A stretch of 64,000 nt of DNA from Tulasnella sp. 424 (GCA_019633425.1 WSUB01000003.1:251480-315479); one strand, 5' to 3'. Counted from the first letter of the stretch, positions 1 to 12,074 are shown. Numbers and translations: made by a program. Notes: generated from the letters alone by a model not told the origin.

Positions 1-1
1 T

Positions 2-2532
2 CTGTGCTGCATCTTACCAATCATGCTCATCGTCTGCCTGATCTGCTGGGCGTGCGTTCTGACCATCCCTATGGCCAAGTTGCAATGGGAGTTGATCAAC
101 CACCTGTTATGGAGGCATGACAACATTCAGTTCTGCTCAGCACCTCAGGATATCGTCGTCCCTTCAACGTCAGAGTTGGTAACCAGTGGAGACAATCTGC
201 TAGGAGAAAGTCACGGGAATGGTGTCCCGGCCGTATCGTCGTTCACCGTCAAGGCTGCACCTCGGTTACAGCAAGGCCAAACTGCTCCAACAGGAAGCCC
301 CAAATCGAAAGTGCTCCTCTGCACGTATCGCGCGGCAGGTCTTCAGTACTACAAGTATACCGTCTATGGTGTCAACATCATGTTCATCAACCTCCTCCCT
401 ATCGTGTTCCTCGTCATTCTTGACGGCTTCTTCCTCATGCCGTGGGTCGAGAAGAGGAAGCACCACGGTCTGCCTGTACACCCTGTCCTGGAGTTCTTCG
501 CCTCGCAAGCATTGATCTTCGTCCTATCGCTCGCCTCCGTCATTCCACTCTCGTACTTCATCGGCATGGCCGTCGCTTCCATCAGCGCGCAGTCTTCCAT
601 CGGAATGGGTGCTGTCATCAACGCCACCTTCGGTTCAATCATTGAAATTATCCTGTACGGCATTGCCTTGACCCAAGGCAAAGGCAGGCTCGTCGAGGGA
701 TCAATCGTAGGGAGCTTGTTGGCAGGTGTTGGGCTGATGCCTGGTGTATCAATGATTAGCGGAGCTATGAGGCAGAAGGAACTTAAGTTCAACGCGAAGA
801 GCGCTGGAGTGACGAGCACGATGTTGATCATGGCTATCATTGGAACCTTGACGCCTACACTCTTCTATCAGACATATGGAAACGTACGTTGTCAGCGATC
901 GGAGAGTACCACAGTGCACTAACCGTCCGATCATACAGTTCGAACTCGTCTGCGATGGCTGTCCCAAGTCGAGACATGCCCCCGCAGATACCTGGCGATG
1001 CAGAAGATGCGTCTACAGGCACCCCGATCCAGTCACCGACGACTTTTACCAAGATACCGTCAAGCCCCTCATGTACTTCTGTGCCGGCATTCTCCTCTTT
1101 TCGTATCTCATCGGCATGTGGTTCTCGCTTCGGACACACGCATCCCAAATCTGGCAGAACCCCCAGCAGTTGATGAATCCTCTTGAAACGGGCTCGCACA
1201 TCACTGGCGGTGGTGCATCGGGCGGAAGATTGTCGATGTACAACCGGATTGCTGCTCAACAGACGAAGAAATTGTTGAGGAAGGCGAGCATTCTCACTAC
1301 CGGCACTGATATGGGAATTCCGCAAGGGTATCGGTCGAGCTCGGGAGATGCTGGTGCCCCACCAACCCCGTATCTTGGCCCTCACGCCGGAGGAAGCAAC
1401 CTGCAGTCTCAAACAGGACCACCGTCGCCAATTTTGCGCCGAGTTTCGTATGCCCCGGCTGGCCCCTCACAGTCTCCATCTCGGTCTTTAGGTGTTGTAC
1501 CGATCCTAGAAACCGTGTCATCCGCCGCGAAAGATCCCAGTCATCCCTCGTTACTGCTTCCGTCGAATTTAACAACAGACGACTTCACCCATGCGGTCGC
1601 TGTGACGGTGTCAGCACTGCATCAGCACGAAGGACCAGCAGCGGCAGGTCAGGTGGGACACGAAGGTACCGAACAAGGTGGTGGAGGACATGGCGGGCAT
1701 GAAGCACCGTCGTGGAGCCGTGCCACGAGCGCTACCGTATTGTTGACTTGCACAGTGTTATATGCTGCTATTGCCGGTAAGTTGTCCACGACAATCATAT
1801 GTAAACCGCGTCGGAATTAACAACCCGCGCCCCGCTAGAAATTCTCGTCGACGTCGTGGATGTCGTCTTGCAAGGGTCAGGGATTGATGAAAAGTTCCTC
1901 GGCATCTCGCTCTTCGCTTTGGTACCCAATACCACCGAGTTCATGAACGCCATCTCGTTCGCTATGAATGGAAACATCGCGTTGAGGTCTGTATACAAAG
2001 TCATATCGGAGGAACGAAAGCTGACGTGTATGTAAACGCAGTATGGAAATCGGTTCGGCGTATGCTCTGCAAGTGTGCTTGCTTCAAATCCCTGCCATGG
2101 TTGCCTTCTCGGCTTGGTACGACCCGCGGGATATTGGTCAGATAGCCAGCACATTCACGTAGGTTACGCCCGCGCGAAACCCTGGTTTGAATATACTAAT
2201 CGCCGGTGTCTATAGGATGGTGTTCCCGAAGTGGGATGTGATTGCAATCATCTTCTCTATCTTCCTCCTGACGTACACCTATATCGAGGCGAAGAGTAAC
2301 TACCACCGTGGCAGCATTTTAGTCCTAAGGTTGGTGAAACTCATTTTTTGATTGAGAAGGAACGCGACTGACCCCAATTGCCTCGTGAAGCTATCTCGTC
2401 TTGGCATCGGGATTCTACTTCGCACCGTCCAACCTCGAGAGTGAAACGTTGTTGGGAACCGCAGCTATGGCGCCAGCGCGAACTTTCTTGCAATCTGTAC
2501 AAACAGCGTTCCTTTCTCTCTTCACTCACTGA
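2..2532 (+). CDS. VNX1: Vnx1-type vacuolar cation/H+ exchanger, 5'-truncated by window edge
   Basis: Membrane antiporter of the CaCA/CAX superfamily, Vnx1 (YNL321W) branch; family members exchange cations for H+ at the vacuolar membrane. Exons 2-883, 939-1776, 1839-1986, 2042-2158, 2216-2329 and 2391-2532 keep phase and give 746 residues in the window; the N-terminus lies off the left edge. The first exchanger repeat is seen around NATFGSIIEIILYGIAL and the second around LVPNTTEFMNAISFAMNGN, each in hydrophobic segments. Between them a cysteine knuckle (CDGC...CRRC), typical of this branch, precedes a helix and a long Ser/Pro/Gly/His-rich loop (about 1160-1730) that is probably cytosolic. The protein ends shortly after the last membrane helix. 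Family assignment is firm; the transported ion (Na+, K+ or Ca2+) cannot be read from sequence. Confidence 0.9.
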
Positions 2533-4152
2533 AAAGCCCAACACACACCCCTGGATTAAGTATTTCACGACCATCACGTCCCTTCTCATGCCCCCCTTAA
2601 CATCCAATAGACTCCTCGTGGGGTCATACTCTGCTCCAAATCACCCTACGGACATTACCTTGCTCCTCCTCACAACCGTTTCATCCTTGTCCCGTTTTGC
2701 AAAACGCCATTATTCTGTTCTATATTTATGACCTTCTAGAAAGAATTGTTGCTGTAGTGGGCCGCGCGTGGAATTTTCAAGAAGCGAGTGTAAAAGATAC
2801 CAGCATCAGCATCGCTGGTAACTAAGTTTTACATCTCTCGACGGATGCACCACAGGCGGTTACCCTGGACTCGGCGGCCAGGCGAATCTGATACTGAGGT
2901 AAATTAGCTGACCCGTAGCTCTGGGATCTGGATTATTTCCAAATAATCTAAAGCAACTCCTGGTGAACACTCATTCGTGGTCACCAGCAGCAGGTCTGGT
3001 ACTGTCGCTGGTAAGAGACTTAGCCGTACGGAATTGCTCGGGGTGCGACGCTCATCGGGGTGAAAGGATATCCGTGAACAATATTTCACTTCCTCTTTTG
3101 GACATATCTTCAGCGTGACTGCGACTCCTCGGGCTCTTTAATACATCTACGTCATCCAACGAGTGCATATGAGGACATTCAGTCGAGCTCCTTTGAAATA
3201 CCGGCTCGTCTAAGTTGTGACCTATCTCTGTATCCGACCATCGGATACGGTGACAGAGAACACAGGCGAGTCAGTCAAACAGGACTTTGCGGTACCCGAT
3301 AAAATGAAGTCGAGGGGCATTTGGGCGCTTGCCATATGCGCTGGCAGGGTGAGTGAGATGCAACGAAGCCGTGACGGCTAGCACCGCTTGAATTCTTAAA
3401 AAAGCTCTTCGTTGACCCGATACCTAAATTCTGCGTCTCGGCACCCGGTGTAGACCAATATCGGAGAGAATATCCGTCCCATGACCCTGACACAGCCGTG
3501 ATATCTGGCTGGTCCGTGATGGTAACTTCGTGAAGGTTGACTTTGAAACCGTGGGCTCGGATCCCGGCATAGGTGTTTTGCCCGGGCCCCGGAGAGGGTA
3601 GGTTGGAACATGGAATGGGCACCGAAAAATCCTAGCTGGGAAGGGACTAGGATGTGTTGAGGTCTTATGTGCTACGTTGAGAATATCTAACTCCGTGGGG
3701 GGGGGGGGGGGAACTAGGCTTGGCGAACACTTTTGACTCATGGGTTATTTTTATGTCCGCAGCATCCGTTGAACGCTGGCTGGGAGGGCCCATTGAACAT
3801 CTTCAAGGGACCAATTTTGGCAATTCTTGCTCATTAGGTTCCTTACTGACCAATCACAGCACGCTCCCCCGCTATCCCTGCCCCCATATTTTGATTGTTC
3901 CGCTTCAAGCCTGGGTACAAGCTCAACTTCCTCGTGTGGACTTGCAAGGAACCTTCGATAAGTAGAAACTACGGGTCCGCAGTGAGGAGGGGCACGTGAG
4001 ACGCGGTTTCGGAGGGCGAAAGACTCCGGTTTCATCTGCTCTATCCTGACATACGCGTCCGATGCCGAGTTCCCTACAAATACCACAACTGCCACTTCTC
4101 AACGAAGACCACGCAAGCGCATCTCTAAGCCCCTCTTTGCTTATCCCATTAA
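2533..4152. other. Intergenic, no gene recognised
   Basis: Between the exchanger stop and the kinase pseudogene. All open frames here are short, overlap one another on both strands and show no recognisable domain. The only striking element is a 15-base G run at 3697-3711. Confidence 0.6.
3697..3711. repeat. Poly-G homopolymer, 15 bases
   Basis: Uninterrupted run of 15 G on the plus strand. A similar 13-base run lies at 39098-39110. Such tracts are prone to length error in sequencing as well as slippage in vivo. Confidence 0.9.
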
Positions 4153-5748
4153 ATGCAAAACGACGAACCCCCCTATGTCAGCCCTTCCGCTTTATCCAGG
4201 TCACCGCCCGATTCGAACCACCATGCTTCATCCAGTGGCTCCCAACCAAGCGCCAAACTGGTAAGATCTTCCCGAGTCTCAAAGATAAACATTGATGACT
4301 CGTCAAAACAACTTTTCCTCGCAGAGAGACAAGCTCAGGAAGCTTGCGACATGGCGAATTGATCAGTCCTCCATCGAATTCCTAAAAGGCCCCTGCGAGT
4401 TCCGTGGAGGCAACGCAACGGTTTTACGAGGCTTTGTGACATCTCCCTCCGGTGGTCAAGATAGGACGAGCCAATTGAATCCAAGCAAAGCCAAAGGTCT
4501 CCACTTACCTGCCAGTGGTCCTACTTCGTCTCCGCGAAGGAAGGTCAGTGTTAGTCGGCCGTCTAGGCCATCGATAGTGACGACGAGTCTCATCAATTCC
4601 GACTTTACAGGATGTAGCAGTGAAAAAGATGAACATGTCAGATGACCCAGAGCGGGTATTAGGGGTAAGAAGACTCCGGCTCGTCATGGAGGGGTTTCGA
4701 TGCTAAGGTCTTTCGGTTCAGTTGACGCTCAGGGAAGCCGAATTCCTGGTTGGACTTTCTCACGAAAACATCATTAAACTAGAAGGGTCTGTCGAAGACT
4801 TGACGAAGGATGTAGTGTGGCTGGTCTTTCCCTGGGGAGACAACGGGACCTTGAAGGACTTCATTGCTTCAGCAGAATGGGAAATCCCGGAACGAATCTC
4901 GCTGGTACGGTCGAACCACCTTTTTTTAAACCTAACTCTCAGATTGTATATTCCAGATAAACGACGTGACGAGAGGAGTGGAATACCTCCATAGCCAACA
5001 ACCACCCATACGCCACGGCGACCTGAAATCCGTACGTGTTCCGACGGCGTCATAGTAAACCATTGGCAAACAGTGTCCTAACGTTTCAGGTAAACATATT
5101 GGTTAACTCCGAATACCGGGCGATAATTACCGATTTTGGATCCGCTCGCCATCTCACAAAGAGGACGAGGCAAGCTGAGGCCAAACCGTTGGCACCCTTG
5201 TCGCTCGAGGCAACGTTCTGCAGTTCCACCAACACCATAGACCTCACGTTGACAGGGGATAATTATACACTCCGGTGGGCGGCTCCAGAGGTGTTGCGAG
5301 AGGAGGAAGCTTGCCTTGGAAGCGATATTTGGGCGTTGGGATGGGTAGCTTATGAGGTAAAGTTCAATTCCGGTATTATTCACAATCAAGTCTCAAAAAT
5401 CTGCTCTGAAATAGGCGATGACCAACTCGATCCCGTTTGAAAACATCCCTGACTTTGATCGGTCTTGCCCGCGCGCATCTGTGTCAAAACGAGTATAGCC
5501 AATCCATCACGCTTTTTTTAGAAGCCTTAGAAATCTGTACCGACATCGGGTACCGATCCGGCAGAGCTTGCTCTCTGTCGGGCCTTGGTGACGCGCACCG
5601 GGATCAGGGCAACTACAGGGACGCAGTTGCACTCTACACAGAAGCTGCAAAACTCTTCAAACAAATCGCATATAGTCCGGGTGCTGCATATGCTTCGAAC
5701 CAAGCTGCTAAAGCTCGTCGATTTTCCAAGGGAGAAGACGTCATGTGA
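4153..5748 (+). pseudogene. Broken protein kinase-TPR gene
   Basis: N-terminal half of a kinase joined out of frame to TPR repeats. Exons 4153-4260, 4325-4543, 4611-4664, 4722-4904, 4957-5031, 5090-5356 and 5415-5498 splice in phase. They show the beta-3 lysine (DVAVKKM), alphaC region (LTLRE), hinge (LVFPWGD), catalytic loop HGDLKSVN (Gly for the usual Arg), DFG, a long activation segment, WAAPE and SDIWALGW. The reading frame then stops at 5496-5498 after 'MTNSIPFEN', before the rest of the C-lobe. From 5453 to 5748 another frame encodes TPR-like helices (LIGLARAHLCQNEYSQSI onward) ending in TGA. In intact relatives that I recall, the C-lobe and several TPRs separate these pieces, so an internal deletion with frame loss is inferred. 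The kinase half could still be translated as a truncated protein. Confidence 0.75.
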
Positions 5749-6724
5749 TTGTTCTCGAGGGGCATTGGAGCGTCAGGAAGATCAATATTCGGTTTGAGAC
5801 GGGTCCAAGCTCCGCAGCGACGCACGAATTTCTTTGCTGTACGGTCTATTGACTGAACAGCCACTTTATTTATCCATCATTATTTTTTACGTCCTTTAAC
5901 AGAAGCATTCCGCCAACTTCCATCTTTCGGCTTCCGACTCGGACCATTCCAATTTCCTTGTCTCTCCGTTACGTCGTAAACACTATATACGTCCTAATAA
6001 ATCGATATAACGAACAGAATAATTCTGAAGAACGAGAGCACTGGGTTGTCTCTACGATAACGCTATCTCAAGGGGGCGGGGGTTAGAGGAGTGGATCGGT
6101 CCTCAATGTGTTTACCCTACCCGTTTGATATCCTACATAGGCTATTATAGCCGTTATGATAGCTTAGCTCTGGCTCCGATTTGACGACTTTTCGCGGAGT
6201 TGGGTTGCTCATTTCGTCTAAATAGCTTCGCTGCACTTTGCCTCTCTCGACTCTCGACCGGGAACATCGCGTCCATCCGCTCCTTGCCGAATGAGGGTTG
6301 ATCCTTCACGCTTCTCCAGCATTTCGTTCATATGGGGAAATGGGCGACGGTGAGAAAAGAACTGTGCTTACGCGATGCCTGCAACGTTCAGGGGCCAAAT
6401 AAGACTGCGGAGGGACCCACCGATCTGTCAATCACATATCCACGCCAGTACGTCGAGGGATCAGCAAAAGCTTTGACCCGGATGAATTTTCCATCTGGAA
6501 TTTTGCCCGCTTCGTTCGGTCAAAATATAATTTTCCAGTCACCAGCATGATCATGGGTGGCGTTCTACTGCGGTCTACGGTGCCAAACGTCGCTTGGCTT
6601 TCAACCACAACCATCAGCTTGAAACAATGGGATCCAATAAGAACGCTCGAGAGGCCATCAACTAATAGAAATGAATACACAGAGTAGTGAATAAAAAGAG
6701 TGTGCAAGTGGTAACAAGTCCGTG
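5749..6724. other. Intergenic, nothing recognised
   Basis: AT-richer stretch between the kinase pseudogene and the 3' end of the first F-box gene. Only short, mutually overlapping frames; no RNA gene or repeat seen. Confidence 0.6.
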
Positions 6725-8275
6725 TTAGAAAAGAAAACGACCGTTCATGATTTGATCCATCCCCTGATCGTCATAGTCCATGACTTCGCCAGAAGGACGC
6801 GATAAAGGTATGATGACCGTCCTGCCTCTCCAATCCAGAATCGAGGCCCCTTCCAGATTTCCCCTGAGAACCGTCAGCGCCAACCTCCAAAATCCGCGAT
6901 ACGACTCGGCCTCCGGATCGTCCCAATGCTTGACCGCACGTAATCGGACCATTCCTGATCGCCAGCTTAAGTCTTGGACCTCTTGGAGAGTGGGAAACGT
7001 TGACGCCATAGTCGACAACAGCGAAAGCACCTCCAGCCCTCTCTTCCGATGGACGATGTTATCCAATCCAAAGAGCCCGACGTGCGTAATACCTTGCGGG
7101 AAAGTATCCACGTGCCGCGCCGCTCCATCCCAATGCATGTGAACCGATCGTAGCTCTGGGCAAGACTGGCGGAGCTCCCCCGGATTCAGCAACGACCATT
7201 CGCTGAGAAGCACGAGTTCGCGGACGTTGCTCCCGTGTCGTTCCAGAAGACTTCGAAGTGGGTCTGGCCCGACGTGGTCCATTCCTCGTAAAGAGTCCGG
7301 CGCGTATGTGATACTTTCAAGCATTGGCATTACGAAGACTTGTGCTTGAATCGTCGCCTTGACTCCTCGGACGGTGAGGTATTTGAGGTTTGGTAAGTGG
7401 ATGATGACGTCGGGATTTGGAACCGAGTGACGGAGGATGTAGTCGAATCGTAATTCCAGGGACTGGATTGAGGGAATCGTGGAAGTGTAGGGAGGAGATG
7501 CTGTGAGTGGGAGGAAGGGGTCCCTGTCAACCAAGAGGTGCAACTCGATCCGTCGACTGGCATCGGTTTCCTCCGGTTGCTTGATACCCGACTTCGCTCT
7601 GGACGTTTCGTAAGGGGTTTGAGTGATGGCTTGAAGGGTGGGGTCTTGATTCAGGTATGCCGTGGCTTGTTGATTGCCCCACTTCCCAAAATCCCGAAAG
7701 ACGACGATCTTTGGACACTGTTTGAAGAAGTCAAAGAGGTCGAAAGGAGGTAGGCCATCGTCCAAGGTGATAAAGTAGTTGAACTTGGCCACGTCAATCC
7801 AAACCTCCCGTATCCACCAAGCGACACTGCCCGGACCTCCACCGCCACGTCGACGCTCGTCTCCATCGAAAGCATGCTTCAATAGAGGAATTTGCCGGGA
7901 ATTGTAGATTCGGATAGAGTTGTATAGGAATTCTGCAGCAATGTCTCTCCAGAGTCTAGAGACCTTTGATACGGCGAGCTTTATCTCCATGCTCTGTTGG
8001 TGGAGCTCTCGTTCCACGGCCAGGTCAGACAAGGGGTCGGTGGATGCTGGGAAGCGCCTTGCCGGGGATGAGGGGCTAAATCGATGAACGGAAAAAGGAG
8101 AAGGAAAAGTGTCCGTAGCGTGCATGAGGACCTCTCGTATGATCTCTGGTGGGAGGACGGGCAGGTTTCGTGGCGGTTCGGGGGTCTGCGCTGTTGTTCC
8201 TTTCGCAGCCATTTGTCGCAACTCTTTTGCCGATAGTTTTCTGTTATATGGGGTGTCAATACTTAAAAGTGTCAT
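6725..8275 (-). CDS. F-box/LRR-like protein, paralogue 1
   Basis: Probable substrate receptor of an SCF ubiquitin ligase. An F-box-like motif (LPVLPPEIIREVLMHATD) lies near the N-terminus, followed by a conserved helical part (LAVSKVSRLWRDIAAEFLY) and a long, irregular leucine-rich C-terminus ending in FLF. It is paralogous to the F-box gene at 24342-25871: both share LP-E-----L-HAT-T, a P-(F/M)S(V/I)H motif, the VCK/VSK-W helix, SAWWIRE/AWWIRE and a CP-(I/V)--FR-FG block. The frame is open upstream to 8341, but that part overlaps exon 2 of the small gene at 8272-8569. I chose the ATG at 8273-8275 (516 residues), whose ATGA overlaps the small gene's stop; the ATG at 8212 (495 residues) is also possible. 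Substrate unknown. Confidence 0.8.
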   Translation of the reverse strand: MTLLSIDTPYNRKLSAKELRQMAAKGTTAQTPEPPRNLPVLPPEIIREVLMHATDTFPSPFSVHRFSPSSPARRFPASTDPLSDLAVERELHQQSMEIKLAVSKVSRLWRDIAAEFLYNSIRIYNSRQIPLLKHAFDGDERRRGGGGPGSVAWWIREVWIDVAKFNYFITLDDGLPPFDLFDFFKQCPKIVVFRDFGKWGNQQATAYLNQDPTLQAITQTPYETSRAKSGIKQPEETDASRRIELHLLVDRDPFLPLTASPPYTSTIPSIQSLELRFDYILRHSVPNPDVIIHLPNLKYLTVRGVKATIQAQVFVMPMLESITYAPDSLRGMDHVGPDPLRSLLERHGSNVRELVLLSEWSLLNPGELRQSCPELRSVHMHWDGAARHVDTFPQGITHVGLFGLDNIVHRKRGLEVLSLLSTMASTFPTLQEVQDLSWRSGMVRLRAVKHWDDPEAESYRGFWRLALTVLRGNLEGASILDWRGRTVIIPLSRPSGEVMDYDDQGMDQIMNGRFLF

Positions 8276-8569
8276 CTGTTTAGCTGACATCCATACCCAG
8301 TTATGATGGTCCCGTTCCAGTACTGAGGCATCTTTTTCCATTTCCGATCCTTGATTTCCCTCCTATTTTGGCCATTTGTAAGTATACGGTTACGCACCGA
8401 GTCCACCGGGAATCGTTGAGAAGGACATTCTAGCTTACCGAATCCGCTTGATCTCATAATGCGCGGTGGCACCAGCATATGCGACTAAGAGGATAGGGAT
8501 GAAAGGGATGGCGACCGCAGCCAGCGTTACATTCCCAACGATTTCGCCGGCCCTCTTTCCCTTGGCCAT
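8272..8569 (-). CDS. Small basic membrane-like protein upstream of F-box paralogue 1
   Basis: Two exons, 8439-8569 (131 bases, ending in phase 2) and 8272-8362, with a 76-base GTAAGC...AATAG intron, encode 73 residues. The start MAKGKRAGE is basic. A hydrophobic stretch (LAAVAIPFIPILLVAY) follows, then a strongly basic helix (EIKRIRREIKDRKWKK). No family recognised. Its stop overlaps the candidate F-box ATG by 4 bases on the same strand. The first-exon length and phase match those of the small gene at 24060-24379, which also sits directly before an F-box gene. Reality rests on clean splice sites, the composition and this parallel. Confidence 0.6.
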
Positions 8570-9123
8570 AATTCTGGAAGTTTGGTTGTTTCGGGAGGTG
8601 TATAGAACAAAGTGTAAAAGAGAGTAGCGCTAAGGATATTTGCTGTCCTCAGCTTTGGGCTTTTGATGGGTGAGAGGGTGCGGAAGAAGGATTGCGTGTG
8701 ACGGAGTTCTAGGATCGCTGAGCTGGTTCCTGTGGCGATGCTTGCCCACGGCATTTTCGTTGAACAGCACATCCGATGAGCACATCATTGCACCGCTGGC
8801 AGGCCTTCAGCACCGACGTGGGATCGACAAGGGTGCATTGCCCTGCATTTTCGTAGAAAGGCCCACTTAGCTGTGGCCCTTGTGCAAATGGTTCTAATTG
8901 TCTGGCAGAGCTTGAAAACAACTCATACTCGCCGCCACTTCAACTCTAGATCAGTGTATGTGACCGGCCCTATGGACTGAATAGAGAGGCAATGCGATCT
9001 ACGATACAGCGATGATGGTACAGAACGGCATCTGCCACGAACTATTCTTGGGTGAATGATCAAAGGAGAAGAGAGTGGAGAAGGACGCCTAACAAACGCG
9101 GGTGATGCCGTGACTGGCTGGAT
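8570..9123. other. Intergenic; promoter side of the 8569 gene
   Basis: Upstream of the small gene and downstream of the membrane-protein gene, both minus strand. Open frames here have no recognisable domain and no consistent splice context. Confidence 0.5.
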
Positions 9124-9846
9124 CTACGACTTTGGTGGTGGTGAGGGAGCTTCATCCCTGGTTGGTACCTCTTTCATCGGGGTCAACGGCCCAGTACCAT
9201 GGTGGGGTGCTACAGGCACCTCAGCTCGTCCATGATGATATGGCCCTTCGAGCGGTCTCCTCGCCTTTGAAGGTGGACTTCTGGACCTGTTGTCCATCGC
9301 AGTCGGGCTCTGAGTCCTCGCACCAGCGCTTGCTCTTGAGCTTGTCCGGTTCCGTCCCACAGGCACTGAAGACCCGGGGGAAGTTGGTCTCTCGCCATCT
9401 GATTTCTCGTCCCCAAGCCTCGTTCCCGGAGGATATTTTCGCATTGGCGTGCTGTTCGCCCGACTTCGAGTTCGCCTCATCGGCCCAGTAGTGACGTACG
9501 CGGGTGAAATGCGTCCATTTATTTCCTTCATCTTCTGATTGGCCTCAATTTCAGCGAGGCCTTGCTTCTCCCGCCGTCGGTTCCACCACCAGTAGATGAA
9601 ACAGACCACCCATGCAAGCAAAATGCATGAGCCGGTTATAATCCCGGCTAGTTTAGGTGTTGCTGGGTTTGCGCTGTGTCATTGAGAAAACAGACCCGGA
9701 TACGGGTTGAGACGAATATAAGTATGGCTATTATAGAGGTAGACGATGGGTGAATCTTGTGCTCACCCTCCCTTGAGATTTGGGATAACATGTGTCGTCG
9801 TTTGGGCAGGGGCCGAAACGGTCACACTGCGACTAGAGGATGACAT
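9124..9846 (-). CDS. Single-pass membrane protein with Ser/Pro/Arg-rich tail
   Basis: Two exons, 9767-9846 and 9124-9673, joined across a GTGAGC...ACACAG intron in matching phase, give 209 residues. A Ser/Thr-rich N-terminus (MSSSSRSVTVSAP) precedes one transmembrane helix near residues 36-57 (LAGIITGSCILLAWVVCFIY), followed by a WWWNRRREKQ stop-transfer motif and a cytosolic tail rich in Ser, Pro, Arg and Thr (SRANSTP, SRSPPSKARRP). No enzymatic domain is visible. The layout, short Ser/Thr-rich ectodomain, one helix, basic disordered tail, is common among fungal wall-sensor or signalling-anchor proteins, but I do not recognise a specific family. Confidence 0.7.
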
Positions 9847-12074
9847 TCTTGTTGGGGTTTGGAAAGTTCGAGCGGTTCAAGTTCGCTGGTTGAAGTGATT
9901 ATCGAGAGAATGAGCCAGTCCTGGCTTTGCCAATCTTTGTGGGGCCGAGTTGAGTAGGTCGACTCCACGAGACTGCGATGCCAAAACGGAGTTCAGGGGG
10001 TGTAGTACGATATAGAATATGAGGCGTCAAGGGTCGTTGAGTTGTTACTTTGGACGACTGTTGGGATTGAGGCCGCGGAGTTGGTCAGGATTACGGCTGC
10101 CGGACTGCGAGATGCTGTGCGGACTCACTAACACGCAGATTACAAACCTATAGGTATGGCACCATGTAGGAATGCACTTGATGTGGAGAACAGCTCGCCA
10201 AGTAGCTGTTGAGGTGGTTGGGAATGCGTCCGAAGATAAAGCAAGCAGTCCAAAGTACAAGCGGCGTAGCGGACGCCGTCCAGGAACCAGCATCCCACGT
10301 TCCACCAAGCCCCCAAAATATACATATGCTCGCTTTCGCGTCCACAAGACACTTGGAAGCTCTTCGCTCTCTATGAACCGCCATGCAAGGGGTCATAGTA
10401 CATGGAACGAACTGCTAGTCTTGTTCTGCACCTTTCAATTTTTATATTGGCGCCGCCCGCCGCTATGGTCTATTGCTTCAACCTGAATACTTGGCCTCTC
10501 TGCACCCTTCTGTAAGCCGCGAGCTAGGCTCTCGATAGGATCGGATCCGCGGACATGGCAAAGAATGCAAAATACAGCTCATCACCAGCGGAGGAAAGCT
10601 CTTCCAGACTAGAATCAGACCGACAAAGTGCTCGTTTTCGCTGTTCATCTTGGCGGTTCGATGCCGTTGAACAAGAGGGGCTGGTTTGATCACCCCTCCA
10701 TGGCTCCATAGCTAGATCTAGAGCTCTCCGGATGCTCGTCCGTTGAACTTTGAGCATGCTCGTCGAGCTTTCCGCTCCGTCAACGGCCCGGGTTGTGCCT
10801 GGACACCATCCGTTAATCCTGCTATACTTCCGAGCTACAATCACGGATGGAGGAAACGATGACTGGTGAACAATTAGTGAGAGTAACCATTGAGCACTGG
10901 AGGGGTAGTTGGTTGCTCGCCAGTCGAGTTTGGGAAGGGGGAATGGAGTGGGTCAAGCTAAGCATATCCCGGCCCGGTCCGTGGCAGAAGAGACCGCACC
11001 GCAAAACTATCGAACTAATTGAGGTTCTGTTTAACTATTTCAGGAATTTAGGAGCAATTTGAGCTAAAGATGAGCCCGAATCTCGCATCAAAGCGGGAGC
11101 CTGTCGATGTGCAAGAGGGAAACGTTGCCTTGGAGCATGATTTTCGGTCCTTGTGGATAAGTCAGTACTTGGGACCTGCTAATCCTCGTACCGTTACTGG
11201 ATTTTCAGTTGGGAAAACGTGTGCAACTGCCACCCCGTTTGATCTACCAAGCGTTTGAAGGTAGTTACCACCGTGTTTGATGCATTCGGTAGGTATATTC
11301 ACCAAGAAGCTACCTCAGACGCGGTCATCGAACAAAAGCCTACTTCTCATAGCGAACGTTTGTGCATTATAAAGCAATGTGGTCTGTTTGATTTCAAGAA
11401 CTTTGCCTAAAATGTCCACTGCGGCGAAAGGCGAACGCGCGGAGAGACCCAAACGCGCCAGCAAGCCTAGAAGAACGTGATCCCTGCGGTCTAGTACTCG
11501 TTCGTCGATTGCGAGCCAAAGTTTGACCTGTGACTCGCAGATCGGTCGACTAGGACGTCAACATGCTGACGTGGTTGGAAGAAGGACGCCAGACAAATGC
11601 CAGCTAACAAATTCCCTCTCGCACGTTCGAGGGATATCTAATCTGCCGTGGTTTGTGGCTTATCTCATGTTGTTTGCCTCAACCCTGTTGCGTCCCACCC
11701 TCCCTAGCATCAACGGCCGTCGCTGAAGATCGGTAAAATCATTGCCAAAAGCCTCATGACTTGTCCTGCGTTCTTCATCGCATCGTAGTCAACACGATGT
11801 TGGACCGACAGCGGCAAAAGCAGGGCCGCGGCATTACTTTACAGCCTCAATAGGGAGCCGGTGGCAGGGAGCTGCGCGGCATTGACAGACCCCAAAACTA
11901 TACGGTTAATCTGATATTACGGACCATAGACTGAAATGTACATAGCATTTAGAAGGCCATAAAGACAGCAAGATTAAAGAGCAAACACGGAAGACCAACT
12001 GAGCGAGCCGAAGGAACGAAAGAGACGTCGTAGCAGAGAGACCTACAAAGCGGAGAGGAAGGGAGTCAAAGCGT
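9847..12074. other. Intergenic, no supported gene
   Basis: About 2.2 kb without a supported gene. It contains many short frames on both strands (for example 10524-10844 minus and 10172-10486 plus) lacking domain signal. A 22-codon ATG frame at 11411 starts with a Lys/Arg-rich stretch faintly like an Nhp6-type HMG N-terminus, but nothing follows it. Confidence 0.5.

Noticed and set aside
8276..8341. F-box paralogue 1 start at 8341
   Set aside because: This stretch is better explained as exon 2 of the upstream small gene in another frame; no F-box family similarity is seen there.
11411..11479. Possible Nhp6-type HMG-box gene start
   Set aside because: Only 22 codons with Lys/Arg-rich similarity; no HMG box follows in any frame.
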